Source of the DNA: Brachionus rotundiformis
Taxonomy: Eukaryota > Rotifera > Eurotatoria > Ploima > Brachionidae
Direction of reading: 5' to 3'
DNA: 64,000 nucleotides
Assembly (NCBI GenBank): GCA_016802295.1
Contig: JAESIW010000180.1
Span: 2,814,102 to 2,878,101 of the forward strand
Below the pieces are notes generated by a model. That model was not told the DNA's origin, searched no databases, and saw only the letters and a list, made by a program, of their open reading frames with translations. Positions 50,901 to 64,000 of the stretch are shown piece by piece. The position numbers were made by a program, and so were the translations under genes. Numbering within the stretch: position 1 is the first letter of the stretch; each line of letters opens with the position of its first letter.

Positions 50901-53774
50901 TTCGACAGTTGAAATTATTTCAGTTTCATTTAATTTTTCACTTTTAGGCTCATTAGCTATTTTCAAACATTTGAAGCCAACTTTTCGAGCTGAAATTGAC
51001 CAAAATTTTTAAATTTCAAATAAAGCCTAACATTTTATTAAGAAAAAACATTTTTATAAAAAGCTATTCAAACTTATTTTCCTTCGGAATATTTTTTTAA
51101 AAGAAAATCACTATTATTGCGTAAAGAACTAAATTATTGTGTTAGTTTTTATTAGGCTACTGACTTAAAAAAAAGTATTTTTATTGAAATAAAATATTTA
51201 GTTAAATATCTAATAATATTAGCCTCAGGTTTTATTAAAAGGTGTTTTAGGGATTTTGTTTTAAATTTAGAAAAAAATTTCCCCAAATGGTCCAAATTTC
51301 ATTGCTTTAAATTTTTGTTTTTGTTGAGTTTTTATTTAAATTTGTAAGAAAAATTGATAATTTGGTCACTAAAATTTAGGTTTTGTTTTCATTTTTTAAT
51401 CGATCGAATGAATGTCTTTTACTGAGAAAATTGTCAAAATATAAAGGATAATAAATTTTAGTTTTTAAATAGACAAGAAGTTTTTTTGAAAATAAAGTGA
51501 AAAATACCTGTTTTTCTTAGGCTTAATTGAGTTGCTTCGTTTATTTTAACGATTAAACTACGAATATCATACTCTAGTTGTATATTTTCTTTTAAAATAT
51601 TAAAAATTCTATCATATTTTCGATTATCAAAAAATTACCTAATAACAGTAACAAAGATTTCATTATTCCTTTCAAGTTTCCTCGAGCCAGGTTAAATGAA
51701 ACGTATATCAAAATCGACTCTGATTTATCTTCTACACTTGTAGATGCGACTCTGTTAATTTTTTTGATTAATATCAAATATTAAAATTACTAATAAACAG
51801 AATACATACTCCAACAAATTTTTGAGGAAAGAGTCTACTTTTTCCAGAACATTGGGTGTCAAAAAAGTTTTTTTTGAATCAAGGGTTAAAGATAAAGGTG
51901 GCATATTCTCAAGTGCATTTCTTAAATTTAATAAAATTTAGCTCAAAAATAAACAGTAATTTTCTTTTCACAATACCTTGTTATTTGAAGTATTTTAGAG
52001 TGTAGGGAAGGCATAAGCTGAGATTGCACCAAAGCCATTGCCGAAAGCATTTCAAAGTACCAGCATATTGAAGCGTCTTCAATGCTCAAACTTGGTTTTT
52101 GAGACACTACTTTTTGACAAACTAATTTAATTGATCTAATTTTAAGTTGGTCATTGGTCTTGGCCCAATAGCTCTTTTCGTTCAATCGTTTGAAGACTAT
52201 TTTCAAATAGGTTATGTCCTGGTTATTTGGAAAACAATTACAAATCGAATATTCGTTGTTCAATGTCAAATTGTAGTCGCATTTGGATACCACTGTCTCC
52301 AGTTTTTCAGGTCCACCAGCGCGAACTTCAATGACTATAGACTTCAAAAATTCATCACTTTTATTGCCCAGAGAAAATAAGGACAAATTGGTCAGTTTTA
52401 GGTTTTCTTTTAGCATGATTAGAATGTAATGATCTTCCCATTTTTCTGAGTTAGATGTTTGCCAATATGTCATCCATTTACCATCAATTATACTTAAAGT
52501 TAAATTAAATTTTTTGCACAAAAATTAATTTAATTATGTTCAAATTTTGTTAAATTTGAGAAAATTGAGATATTAATATCGAAATAATGATTCAAAAAAG
52601 GAAAAAAATGTACTTGTTTATTTTCTCCTGACTACAACAAGACTTAAGACTAGAAATACATTGTTCGTCAACAAAGATTGTTTTATTCTCTTTTAGTATA
52701 ATTTTAATTAAATAAAATTTAATTTCACTATTTATTAATTACTTTTATTCTCTTCATAAAACTTTTTTTCATTTTCAAAGAGAATATTCTGTCGTAAATT
52801 AGATACAAGCATACTATTTTCTAAATAAGGCGCATTTATCAACTCTGCTGGCAATCGATGACCTATAATAAACTAAAAAAATGAAAATTTATTTTTTTAT
52901 TTTGAGTTAGTTCTAAGAAAAATTCCAACTTGGAATAATTTATCAGTCAATTGGTCATATCGGAAATAATTTTCGTCCATGAAAGTGTCCAATAATCCGG
53001 GCATGAGAGAGCAACTAATCATCTTTTTAAAATGTAATTCAGGATTAAATTTCAGGCAACAGGATTCGAATTGCTCGAAGAACTCTTTCAATTCATTTAA
53101 ATCAAGTGAGCCATCGTATGTATCCAAAAAGTAGTTGGTAATCTGGCTTGAGCTCTCATAGTCGAATCCAATCGATGTTAGATAGTCGCAGAATTTGTAG
53201 TCGTAAATATGGCTCTGAATCATAAAACAATAGTTTAAGGATACATATTTGTATAATTTAATTAAAAAAAAATAAAATAAACCTGTTTTCGTTTGATCCG
53301 CTCAGAAATACTTGACAGTACTTCTTTAATTCGTGAAGATATCTCATTTTTGGCTTTGTTAGTGCGTTCTATTTGCTTTCTTGGTAAAGAAGAAAAAATT
53401 TCAAAATTAATAATTATTTTTACAAAATTTACTTTATTAAATTGCAAATTAATTCATCAAATTTATTTCCTGGTTCTTCATCTTCGCCTATTATCAAGAG
53501 AGTTTTTAAATAATTTTGATTTAAATTACTTAGAGTTACTTGTCACCGGACTGATCGATTTACTTAGGTTCTTTTTCAAAAATTAATGAGAAAACATAAA
53601 TATGAATGAGAATATTTAATCAGGCAAATTGGAATCAATTTGGGCTAGAATTTTATGTGATTCCAATTGTGCTGAATCAATGTTCAATACCTTTGTTAGG
53701 TTTTCCTCGAAGCTTTGTGCAGCGTCTTGATCGCAATTGAGTGTATCGTTTGAGTCGTTCTCCGTTGATAGCAT
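41990..53774 (-). CDS. ZZEF1: ZZEF1, giant ZZ-type and EF-hand protein
   Basis: Twenty exons join in phase to about 3,275 residues (human: 2,961). In gene order: 53774-53691, 53570-53540, 53487-53433, 53379-53283, 53214-52930, 52872-52743, 52689-52614, 52492-51977, 51920-51810, 51751-51639, 51588-51508, 50989-50855, 50808-50592, 50499-50437, 50386-50344, 50292-50170, 50119-50033, 49977-48910, 48558-48401, 48344-41990. An EF-hand-like loop (DTYDGSLDLNEL) lies in exon 5. Exon 8 carries an APC10/DOC-type domain (YWQTSNSEKWEDHYI). NMPPLSLTL in exon 9 is a family landmark. Two ZZ zinc fingers are near residues 1843-1965 (CDNCEAILTGFRYVCLEC; CNQCQSLIIGKRIKCLDC). ZZEF1 reads histone H3 tails through its ZZ fingers in vertebrates. 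The last exon alone is 6,355 bases, including acidic Asp/Glu/Ser tracts near 42850-43250. Confidence 0.93.
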
Positions 53775-56700
53775 TTTCCAATTTACACACAAATAAATTA
53801 TTACGTTTTTGTTTCAGAAATTAAGGTAGAATTGTTAAAGCAATTTCAATTAATTTATTTTAAATTATTTTAAGCAATTATTCCTAATTCATTCTATGTC
53901 TTGGATTTAAATGTAAAATTTAAAAAGTTTCTAGCAAATTTTATTACCCAAAATCTCGGGGTTTTTGAAGTCTTAAGTCGCTTATCTTTATAATTAAATT
54001 AAAGTGAGTAAGCAAGTTTTTTTTAATTACTAATTGACTAATAAATGATATGACCAACAACCATACTCCTAAAGCCAAGAATTTATTTTATTATTTTCGT
54101 TTCACGTCAAGTAAAACATTCATTATTTTAATTAAAAATAAACTTAAAATTCTAATAGAGTTCTTGGTTGAACAGATTTTTCTTCAAAATTGTTTTTATA
54201 CAGTCGAATTTTTCTTAATAATTGATAAAATTATTTTTACTTCAAAAAGTAACCATTTTGTCAAATTGTTTTTGTTAACTTAATATTCCAATATGTTAAA
54301 AAAAAGATACCTAGTAAGTTAATTAACAAATATTTTCGAAGAGCAAATAAAATAAATTAGTTAAAATTATTAAGTTGTTGAAGCAAAATACGAAATGAAA
54401 TATTTAATCTAGATTTTATTCCAAAATTTATAAATATTTTTTCGGTTTAAATTCCTACCAGGTACTTAATTTTGTATAGATTTAAATTAATTCTAATAGA
54501 TAAAATGTTCTTTTTTGTCTTTTCTTAATTTTTTAAATTACTAAAAGTTTGTATTAAATAAGATAGTACCAAATAAACTAAAATTGGTAGACTAATGTGC
54601 TATTTAAATAGAAATTAAATATTGAATAAAAAATTAAGTCACGTTTTATTTATTTTATGAATTTGAGCGAATTCAAAAAATAAAAAAAAATTTAAATAAA
54701 TGATTGTTTATAGTTAATTAAAAATTTCAAACAAATAAATAATATTCGAAATTGAGCAAAAAATGCTAATTATGATATAAATCAATACAAATTGTTGTTT
54801 TATAGATTGAATATGATTAACAATAACAGAAATTAAGCAATAATGAAAAAAAAACAACTGATTTAGTTTTTATGATAAATTCATTGTATTCATTCTAAGT
54901 TTTTATAAATTTTTATTTTTAAAACATAAAAAATAAAGTTGTTTGATTGACAAATTTAGTATCTTTTTTTGAATTATTTTTGCATTTAATTGTTACTTTA
55001 AAAATTAGATTTCAGAATTAAAGGAAGGTTTTTAATTAATCTTTCAAATTATTTTCAAAAATTATGAATATTCAAGTTCTGTGACCCATTTTAAACTTGT
55101 ACAAATCGAATAATAAATTGATATTTAAATTGTGTTACTTAAGAAACCATAATTTGAAAAATAACAGAATAAAATAAATAAAAAATTTGAAATTAATCGA
55201 TCGCATATTAAATTCAAATTAATTTTGGTGCCAAAATTTTTCTGAATTTATTTGAATTGCGAGTGAATGAATATTTTTATTAGAGTTATTTTGATTTAGA
55301 TAAAGTTAAAAAGTTAATTTAAATTTTGTATCCGATTAGATTGTATACAAAAATACTAAAAGTGAATATTTGTTTTTAATATTATGAGGACATCTATGGT
55401 TTTGAAACAAAATAAAACTTATCGGCGAAAGTGAGCCATTTAAGCTATTAAACTATTAAAATTTATTCTCTTTTATTCCAATTAATGCAAATTGTGATTT
55501 TATATTTCAAAATTGCGCATTCATTTAAACCATAAGCGCAAAATTAATTGTCAAAGTGGGCTTTTTCCAAATACCTTTATGCCAAGTTAAGCAAAATTAA
55601 AAAATCTCAACCAAAATAATCTTTTTATGTATTAAATACTAGCTAAAATGTTTTTCTGTAGGTCCCTGTTAGACGAAAGCCTAGAAAATATTTGAGATGG
55701 AGATTAAGCCTAAACCTTGGTTGCTTATTAGTTTCCAATTTCAAAAAAAGAATTAGGGTGTAAAATTTACGTGCTAGAAAAGATGGAAGGAAAACAAAAA
55801 CTAGGATAAAATGTCAATCGATATGTGTAGAAAAGCAATTAAATGTTTGGATAAAACTTTGTCTCGTAAATTAATTAACTTTTATTTTTTAAATGTATTA
55901 CAAGAGACCAATGGCGCACAGAAGCAGTATGGTCGCCCAAAGCCCTAGAGGCATTTTAATTGCGCAAAAAAATGATAGAACTATCTGATTAATTTTATTT
56001 TGTAAACAATTAATTCTCTAAATAGCTCCAGGTACACAATTATTCTATCAACATTATTACAACACATACTTGAGCTCTTATTTTTATTCATAACTTCAAA
56101 ACAATTAGTTTCAAAAAAAAAAATTAATACCTAAAAACAAAATACTTAGGTATTAGAAGCAAGTGGCATGAGCTTGAGCGTATTATGTTGTTTGCAACCA
56201 AGTTTCTTAATGTATCAAGCTGTTTTTTACCAATCATATTCATTCAAGTTGCTAACTTGATTTGTTACATAAACCTTATTAATTATTTTTTTCTTGTCAA
56301 GCCATTTTAATGCCTAAATAAGTTTGTTTTGTCAAAATTAATAAATTATCATGTTCGCTAAGTAAATAGAGTGAGCCAGTGTTGGCCAAACAACACGAGT
56401 AGTATTAAATTTCAGCCTAGATACCATAATTGGAAAATTAACACGTTCTAGGTTGTTTTTTTTAAATTTTTGTTTAAAAATTAGAAACGTCTTTTTTCTC
56501 AATGAGCTTAATGGTCTTTAAATGGCCCGCACTTAATCAAGTCGATATAAAACTTTGTTTGAGTTATTTAATTTCAGCCTTCCTGAGTCCGGTTAAGCGT
56601 AGTTGAAATTTGAAAATTTTATTTTTAATGACCAAATTTTGAAGTCTCTGAACAAAAATTTTAAAATAAAATTTCAATTTTTATGTGTGATACTTAAAAT

Positions 56701-57217
56701 AGAATTGCTATTTTCCATTATTCAAAAAAATAACAAACCAAAGAGTATAATATTAAAAAAAAAATTTTTTTTAATAAATTTTAAAATTTATGGTTTTTAT
56801 TTTAGTTTCTTAAATTTTAGTTTGTGTTCATTACAATAAATTATTGGTCCTCTTCAGTCAGCGAGCATAACTTTTCTTACTTAATTGCACACCGTTTTGG
56901 TCCCGACTAGAGCGAAATGGTGTTGATGTATCCAAACAACACCAGCAGGCAAATTACTTGGTTAGGCTTTGATTAAAATTATTTACAAGACCTTTTTATA
57001 TTGATTTTGTATTTTTTTTTCGTGGTGTTTGTCTAATGCCAATTTTGTCGAGTTATGTAAGCAGAAAAAAATTTTTTTTCAAATTAAGTCTTTCAAGCAG
57101 AAGCAATTAGTCAATTTAGTTTCCCAACCAAATATTAAACTTATTTCCCCCTTTTAGACTTGTTTTAATTATATTTCCAAATGATACATAATTTGCTCTG
57201 AAGCACACTGAACGCAG
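53775..57217. other. Divergent intergenic region between ZZEF1 and the RasGEF gene
   Basis: This 3.4 kb region should hold promoters for both flanking genes. It is A/T-rich to about 55650. A less A/T-rich patch lies near 55900-55970 and another at 56860-56960, the latter 260 bases before the RasGEF ATG. The open frames at 54050-54283 and 56603-56839 are low-complexity and not supported. Confidence 0.45.
56125..56155. repeat. Perfect 10-bp inverted repeat
   Basis: TAATACCTAA at 56125-56134 is mirrored by TTAGGTATTA at 56146-56155, with an 11-base loop. No gene or known element surrounds it. It could be a chance palindrome in A/T-rich DNA or a small hairpin. Confidence 0.35.
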
Positions 57218-60200
57218 ATGGCCATGCGAGTCAACCAAGCCAACTTGAACACGTCTAACCAATCGATAAACTCCAACTCCGATAGCCTCAAATTGGTGAG
57301 CAAGATACGCAAAATAAAGGAGAATCTTGACCAATGTCACCTGAATACCAGCACCAATCTGAATAGGTCGCTAAACTCCACAGTTTGTTCTGACTCCTTG
57401 TCCAATGTGAACAGCCAACATGTGAAGAAATCCGGCTACAAGTCGCCCAGCTCGTCCAAGTACATTCTGGTAAGTCGGCAAGCGCTTGACTTCGAGCTTA
57501 ACAACAATCCTATCTCACTGGACAACCTTGCGTTGGACCAGTTCTCAGAAAAATTGACCAACAGCTACAGGTCCGATCAGGAGCTAATCCAGTCCGAGAT
57601 TTTGGCTCCTAATTTAAGGCATGCAGTTTACTCAGAGAATGTTAGTCGGCAATCGTCGATTAGATCCTTACTCACAGAGAAAAATTCGAAATTTTTGCCC
57701 AATACAACCATTGCCAATATGAAGAATAATTTTGCCAAAATTAAAAAAATCAAAACCAAAAACCAGATGAATGATGAGCTCCAGGAGTATAACAAGGAAG
57801 AAATGAATTTGTTACAGGACTGGGACAAGTCGAGTTCGTACCGGGACTCACCCGTGCAAAATCACGTTCCCTCGAGACCCACCACTCGACTTGGCTTTCA
57901 GAATGAGCCATCTGATTGGAACAATTTGGAATATTCGGACAACGTAACAATTGCTTCATCTTCTTCAAATGAAACAAGCAGCAAATACCAGGACATGGAC
58001 GAATATGAAAGTGTCCTAGCTGGATCTGAGTCTCGTCAGCTTGGACTGAGTGACAAACATGGGTCCAAGCCCAACCACGATGACGAGAGTGCGTCGATTT
58101 TGAGCGACTTGGTTACGAATATAAATTTTGAAGAACAGAAATCAGCGAATTATTTACCACATTCGAGATTTAAAGGTAACATAGATACTTTTATTAAAAT
58201 TTAAATTGAAACAAACGCCATAAGTTTTAATTAATGTTTAAAACTTTTTTTATTTTTTAACATATTGTTTGCTTATGTTTTTTGTTTATTTTATTTAAAC
58301 AGATTAAAATTTTTTAAAAAACATTGTCACATTATTTAATGGAAATTTAAGTTTGGATATTATTTTTTAGCTAGATTTATTTTTATTTTTAAAAAAAATT
58401 CTTTTAATTTATTTACTTTTCCAATTCGTACTTAAAATAGAATTTTCGACTGAGTTTTACTAAATTGTCATTTTCTTGGTGATACAAGTATTTCAGTTCT
58501 CATGTATCAAGGTTTGTTTTGGCCTCTAATTTAATACAAAGATAATTACAGAATTTATTTAAAAAATTATTTTGCGTAATCAGTTACGTAATTCACATCA
58601 TTTTTACAAATTTTAATTAAAAAAAATTTACACACACATCAATATCTGGCATTTTGAAATTTTTATATTTCAAGGGAAGGAAAGAAATAAAAAGATTATT
58701 TTGTATTTAAATTTAGGCCACAATATGTGAATAATTTCAATAATTTCAGATTTTTCAACCGACTTATCTAAACTTAAAATTAACATTAGGGAATTAAACT
58801 GATGAAAAATATTTGACAAAATATTCTCTTTATTAGTTTCACGTGTAGTCGTATTTTTTTTTGATTAGAGTGCAGAATAAAGCTCTTTCTTATCAGTCTT
58901 AATTTTCAACACTTCCAAATTCTAAAATTAATGGCTAAATTTTTTAAGATAAGCATGCTTTATTAAATTTTTTAAAGTATTAAGATAATTAACACTTATG
59001 AAATTAAGTTTTAAGAAAGTATTCTAAATTCAATTCATTGTAAATACAGATACTTCATAAGTTTAATTGTAGCCCATTTTGACTCTAATATTTATCTTAA
59101 AACACTTACTGTATGTAATTTTTTTTCTCCTAAAAAAGAAAAATTTTTGGTAAAAATTTTGATTTATTTTGGTTTAATTTAAAAAAAGATTGCTTTTAAA
59201 ATTAAGATTTTCATTTAATTGATAAAATGTTGATTTAATTTAAAATTTTTATTTTAAGAGAATTTCTATCAAGAGGCACTTTTTTAATTAGCTAATTTTA
59301 ATATGATGTATAAATCTTTTAAAATAAATAAGAATTAAATTACATAAGCTGAATTTTAAGAAATGTTTACATTAAATTGAAGCACTTGAATTTATTGGGT
59401 TCAAGTACCTGCAATATCATTAAAATCTCTCTCCAAAATGTACTAAATCTAAAAACTCTAAAAACTTAATCAGGATGAGATGTTTTTTTGTAGAATTATT
59501 TTGAATGAAATTATTAACATAAGCCCAAAGGCCAAATCCAATTTAAACCACATATTATGGACGGTAGAAAATTGCAAAACAAAAAAAGCTAATTATTTCT
59601 TTAGAACTATTAGAATTAAATAATCATTCAGCCTAAGGTTAAACCATTTTTATATACCAAGTATTTTGCTTTACATATTTCTAATTTCTAAGTAATCTTC
59701 TGAATATTGCTTATTGGCAAACAAATATTAAATAAGGAATCCTTTTAAATTGTAAATTACAGGGATAGAGAATTTTAAACTAAAGCCTCTTAGACTAAAA
59801 ACCAAATTAGCTGTTAATTTTCTTAGCATGAAAGGTACGAGAGCATGTTTAATGTTTCTGGTAAAGGCTTATTTAAATAAAGTAGACAGTTACCAGTTTT
59901 TCAAATTTTGTTTTAATGATAAAATTAAAAAAATAAATTTTCTCGATTAAACAATACTTTAATTTTTCCTATCAAGAATTCGAACACGATTTTGATGTTC
60001 AAACTACATCTGATGTCTACTCAGAAGAGAACTCTCTAAGCTTAAACAACTATAACAAACTTGGTCAGCCATCGACGCCTAACATGGCATCGTTGTTTGC
60101 ACGCGAAAAAAAAAATGCTCACACAAAAAAATTGGACAATGCAGCAAATCAGCCGTCTGGGTTAAATTCCAGTCTAGTTCAAAGAAACTCGTCTAACGAT

Positions 60201-63200
60201 GACGACTCTTCAAGCTACAAGCGCCTAAGCAATACCATCAATAGTTTGTTCACAAATTTAATTGATAATTTGGAAAAGCAAAAAAATAAAGATTATCTAA
60301 ATGAGTCTGATTGTGATTATAAATTTAACTCGAGCATATTTTCCAACTCGAACTATGGTGTAAATAAATCATTTGACCAGTCAATTACAATCAGTAAAAA
60401 TAAATCACTACCACAAGCCAATTCTAACAAGGAGTCCAACAAGGACAGTGGATTCAATCAGGAAATTTGTTCTCTGAATGACTCCCATACTCAATTAATA
60501 CTTAAAAATAAAGAAAATATTATCAAAATTAATTCTCTATCGCATAATACAACTGATTCGAACCAAGTACGATCCAATCTAAAGTCATACGAGTTTTCTA
60601 CTCAAGGATACAAAAGCGATTCAAATCAAATATCTCTTTTGGACAGATTTTTGGACAATGAACAACTTGTGGCTGAAAAGCATTCCAAAATTGAGTCAGT
60701 CATAGTGGCCTTTTTCAATCATCGAAGTTTGTCACTCGATGATTACTCTATTATTGAATACATTTTGAACCAAGAGGGCATAACCATTAAGACATTTAAG
60801 CAGCTAATTAAAGAAAAGTACTATAACATAGACTGGCCTAATGAGCTTTTGCTGTATTTACATCAAATTGTGAACGAAAGAGAGTCGCCAAGATCAGAGA
60901 GCGCTGGAGAAAATTTTGACCATGTTTCCATTTACGAAGACAATTGTTCCCTAAATAGTAACATGACCAGTGGTACCAATCAGTATAAACTAATCGACAT
61001 CGAAACTAGATTGAATAGTAATGCCATGAATAGGACCATATTTAGACAAGAAGCAGCTGATATTTCACCAAGTCGATCTGGCAGCACCAGATCTTATCGC
61101 CGCTTAAAGGAAATAAAAAACTCAACTAATTCAAGACGAAAGCAGAGCTTACGCGAAGATGAGCCATTTGATGAAGATGAAGATAAGTTGATGAAAACAT
61201 TGTCCAGTTCATTTACCAAGCGGCGCGAGCGCAAAGGCTCATTGCCTGAAGTGGCAACAAATCAAATAATAAATGGCGAAAACGAGATGCAACTGTCTCA
61301 CCATTCTGACAATTCTAATCGGACAATGATGAACAGGTCCAAAAATGATGATAATAGACGCTCACGCAAAAGTGCCTTTATTCTGGAAGTTCTGAGAACA
61401 AGTATGTTCAGGTCAAAATCTTTAACAGATATGAATAATACTTTGTTGAATTGTGAACGAGGTGGAAACTCTTTGACAAAATCAGACATTAAGCACAAAT
61501 CGATAAGCGCCAATTTAAGCTATTCAGATGGCGGAAATTTAGACAAAGATAAAGAGTTTAAAAAAGAGTACAATTTTTAAATTTTAATTATAATTTTTTT
61601 TAAAATTTTTTTTGTTTTAAAGTTATTCAGGTTTGATATGGCAGTGTGCTGATATGTGCTATCCAGAATATAGGAACAAATATAAAGAACTTACTTGGCT
61701 ATTGGTTTGGAACTATAAATCTTTAAAGCTATTATATTATTTAATATTTTTTATGTATAGAATGGTGATAAAGTGTCTGCAGATTCCAAATTAAGAGAGA
61801 TTGAACAGCGACTTAATATTGAAAGAAAATTAAGAGACAAAAATCTTGACTTATTACAAAATGTTGAAACTAAATTCAAAGTTAAAAGTAAGAAAAATAA
61901 AAATTGTTAGGAGTTTTTTATGATTTTTTTTAAAGTCATCCCCTTCTAATTTTGATTATATTTTTGTGAACCTAAAACTAATAAAAGATATTTTTCATCA
62001 AATGTGATCGAAATTTGAAGGATTATAAAAATTAATAGAAAATTGTATAAAAAAAAAAATTTATGTATAAAGAATAAGTAAAATTTTAGTTATTTTTTAT
62101 TAATCTTAAAAAGTGACTTATTTCCATCATACAATTTATAGTTGTATAGCTTGAAAAAGATAAATTTTTTTTATAATAAGGATAAATTTTGAATGAAAAA
62201 AAACAGATGACACATTACCTTGTACCAAATTTTTGTATAAAAACTATTTCGATTTTTTAATTCTAAAACTTTCAATTTTCATATTTGTTGACTTTAAAAA
62301 ATTATTTATCGAATTTGAAAATTTTCTTAGATGTTATGATCCTGAAAATTTAATAATTTAAATTTTTTTAGATGAGATTGAGGATGAAAATTTTAAAGAA
62401 CGGCTTAAAAATCAGCTTAAGTTGATTCATGATAAGATAAAAGAACTAGAAATGATGTGTTTATTTTTGAGAGTAATTTTTCAATCGTATTTAAATTAAA
62501 TAAATATTTTTTTATTTAATGAAGATCTGTGAGATTAGCAGCCTTTGTCTTTCACCCGAAGATATTGAGCGTTTTTTTCGTAACCCTACCGAATTGAATA
62601 TTACCAACAAGGGAATTCAACAAGCTAAATCATTTTTTGAAATATTAAAAATGTTATACGGCAGGTAATTTTTAATCAAATTGGTAACCATCAAATAAAT
62701 TGGTATCTAAAACATTTTTTTAAGCGATGCAATAAGTACTGGTTTTGCCTATCAATTTTTTGTCACCTACCGGTACATGTGTTCATCTAGTGAATTACTT
62801 GATTATTTTAAGCAAATTTTTAACAAAGATTGGTAATAATTTAGATTAAATATTGGAAAAAATTGTAAATTTTTATCTTTAAGTCTTGGTTTGGCCAAAA
62901 ACAAAATTAATATAGTGAAAGAACGAACCATACACCTTTTGGCAATGTGGCTTGGTAAATCAACTATTTTTTTCTCAGCTAAAATTTTACCTTGTTCACC
63001 TAGATGGATTTTATTCGGTCGATTTTCACCAAAACATTGAACTATTGGAAACTTTGGAACTTTTTTTAAATGAAGAAATAAAATCTTATAGTCTACAGAA
63101 ATATGAACTAATATTAAATTTGCTTCAGAGTCCAAAAATAGAATTCAATTTATTTGCCAAGAAGTCAAAATTATTTGAAAAACTTAATGAAAAATACCGC

Positions 63201-64000
63201 AAACAAGAGAATGAAACAAAGAAAACGCGCTTATTTAATGGTGCTTCCTTAAAAAAGAGAATTCTAAATAGTTCTGCCAAGAGAGCCAGATCACGCTCAA
63301 AAAGCAAAAGTAGAGAGCGAAATCAACACGAGTCAAGAAACCGTGATGACTTAAATGACACAACTAATTCGTCATACCGGATTGATTTTCTGTTTTCGGA
63401 TTTTACCATTGAAAAATTCGCCAGTCAATTGACTCTGATTGAATGGGACAATTTCTTGGACATTCATGTATGCCATTGTCTCAATTCTAAAGCACAAGGT
63501 GTCAATTGTGACTCAAGACAACCAATCGATCCTAACATCATAAACACCCAACCATGTCTTTTTGTTGATAATTACTTAAGTAAAAGTGTTTATAAAATGA
63601 TACAATTTAATTATTTGTTAACTCATTGGGTTGCTGCTGAGATTCTTTTGTCTGATAGTACAAAGGTAATTTAGTTTTTATTAATTCTGAATACCAAATA
63701 GTCTTTTTTCAATTCAAATTTTTCAGAGTCAGGCCTTGTTGATTATGAAATTTTTAAAGATAGCCAAAAAATGCTGTGATTTGGCAAACTTTTCGACAGC
63801 TTTTTCTATTTACGAAGGTCTTCAAGATATTACTGTTCGCAATTTACCAGCTTGGCAGCAAGTATCAGGAAAGTCAATGCAGTCTTATGAAAAAATAATT
63901 TCCTTTAAAGTAAATTAGATGAAAAAATAAATTTAAATTTTTACTTTTATATAAGATTTTGTTTCAAAACGATCCATTTGCCATCTATAACTTGACCAAA
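57218..64000 (+). CDS. Ras-family guanine nucleotide exchange factor, 3' end outside the window
   Basis: Eleven exons (57218-58175, 59977-61567, 61623-61704, 61761-61887, 62372-62472, 62525-62664, 62725-62832, 62884-62954, 63004-63665, 63727-63909, 63956-64000) join in phase to 1,356 residues and continue past the edge. The first 850 residues are Ser/Asn/Asp-rich and largely disordered, apart from a helical block near SLDDYSIIEYILNQEG. Residues about 860-950 form a charged coiled coil. A RasGEF_N domain spans about 950-1090 (AYQFFVTYRYMCSSSELL). A basic Arg/Ser insert follows (ARSRSKSKSRERN). The catalytic RasGEF domain starts near 1165 (FASQLTLIEWDNFLDIH; NYLLTHWVAAEIL; FSTAFSIYEGLQ). The RasGEF_N/RasGEF tail after a coiled coil recalls KNDC1 (very-KIND), but no KIND domain was found, so the family is left open. 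Intron 1 is 1,801 bases; the rest are mostly short. Confidence 0.83.

Noticed and set aside
54050..54283. 77-codon ATG frame in the ZZEF1/RasGEF spacer
   Set aside because: Low-complexity Phe/Ile/Lys/Asn composition, no domain and no splice context.
1..64000. Search by eye for tRNA, rRNA, CRISPR and tandem repeat arrays
   Set aside because: No cloverleaf-like tRNA, rRNA segment, CRISPR-type spaced repeat or long tandem array was noticed; a covariance-model search would be needed to exclude small RNAs.

Overview
This is a stretch of nuclear genome from an invertebrate animal. The DNA is very AT-rich. Genes are broken by many short GT-AG introns, often only 46-60 bases, and the products are animal proteins: a paired-like homeobox pair, an NR5A nuclear receptor, TRABID, ZZEF1, KDM3, ZDHHC12, SSR4 and RBM42. 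The compact introns and AT-richness would suit a rotifer or another small spiralian, but I cannot fix the species from the sequence. No bacterial, plasmid or viral genes were seen. Exon structures were joined by hand, using splice signals plus matching reading phase at every junction.

Layout, left to right. 1-1922 has no gene. RBM42 (minus) lies at 1923-2820. After a gene-poor 2.8 kb comes ZRANB1/TRABID (plus, 5686-8740). Two adjacent minus-strand homeobox genes fill 9841-12517. A minus-strand SAM plus Tudor gene (12999-15907) is followed by ZDHHC12 (16633-17912), whose leader holds a spliced, overlapping upstream ORF. 18079-19944 contains a decayed non-LTR reverse transcriptase. On the plus strand follow a short KDM3-type JmjC demethylase (19945-22797), a four-finger C2H2 protein (23198-24881), the NR5A/FTZ-F1 receptor (28564-31429), the translocon subunit SSR4 (32679-33241), an unrecognised coiled-coil protein (34290-35481) and a PDZ plus divergent DH/PH protein (38568-40097).

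Three tiny minus-strand genes at 40223-41696 look like tandem copies of ATP synthase subunit DAPIT, all interrupted at the same position. The 20-exon ZZEF1 gene (minus, 41990-53774) comes next. The window closes with a Ras-family GEF (plus, from 57218) that runs off the right edge.

The genes do not form one pathway. They cover ubiquitin signalling (TRABID, ZZEF1), chromatin and transcription (KDM3, homeobox pair, NR5A, zinc-finger protein), GTPase exchange (PDZ-DH, RasGEF), membrane and organelle proteins (ZDHHC12, SSR4, DAPIT-like) and RNA biology (RBM42, SAM-Tudor). The most unusual observations are the DAPIT-like tandem trio, the overlapping spliced upstream ORF of ZDHHC12 and the homeobox pair with differing intron structure.
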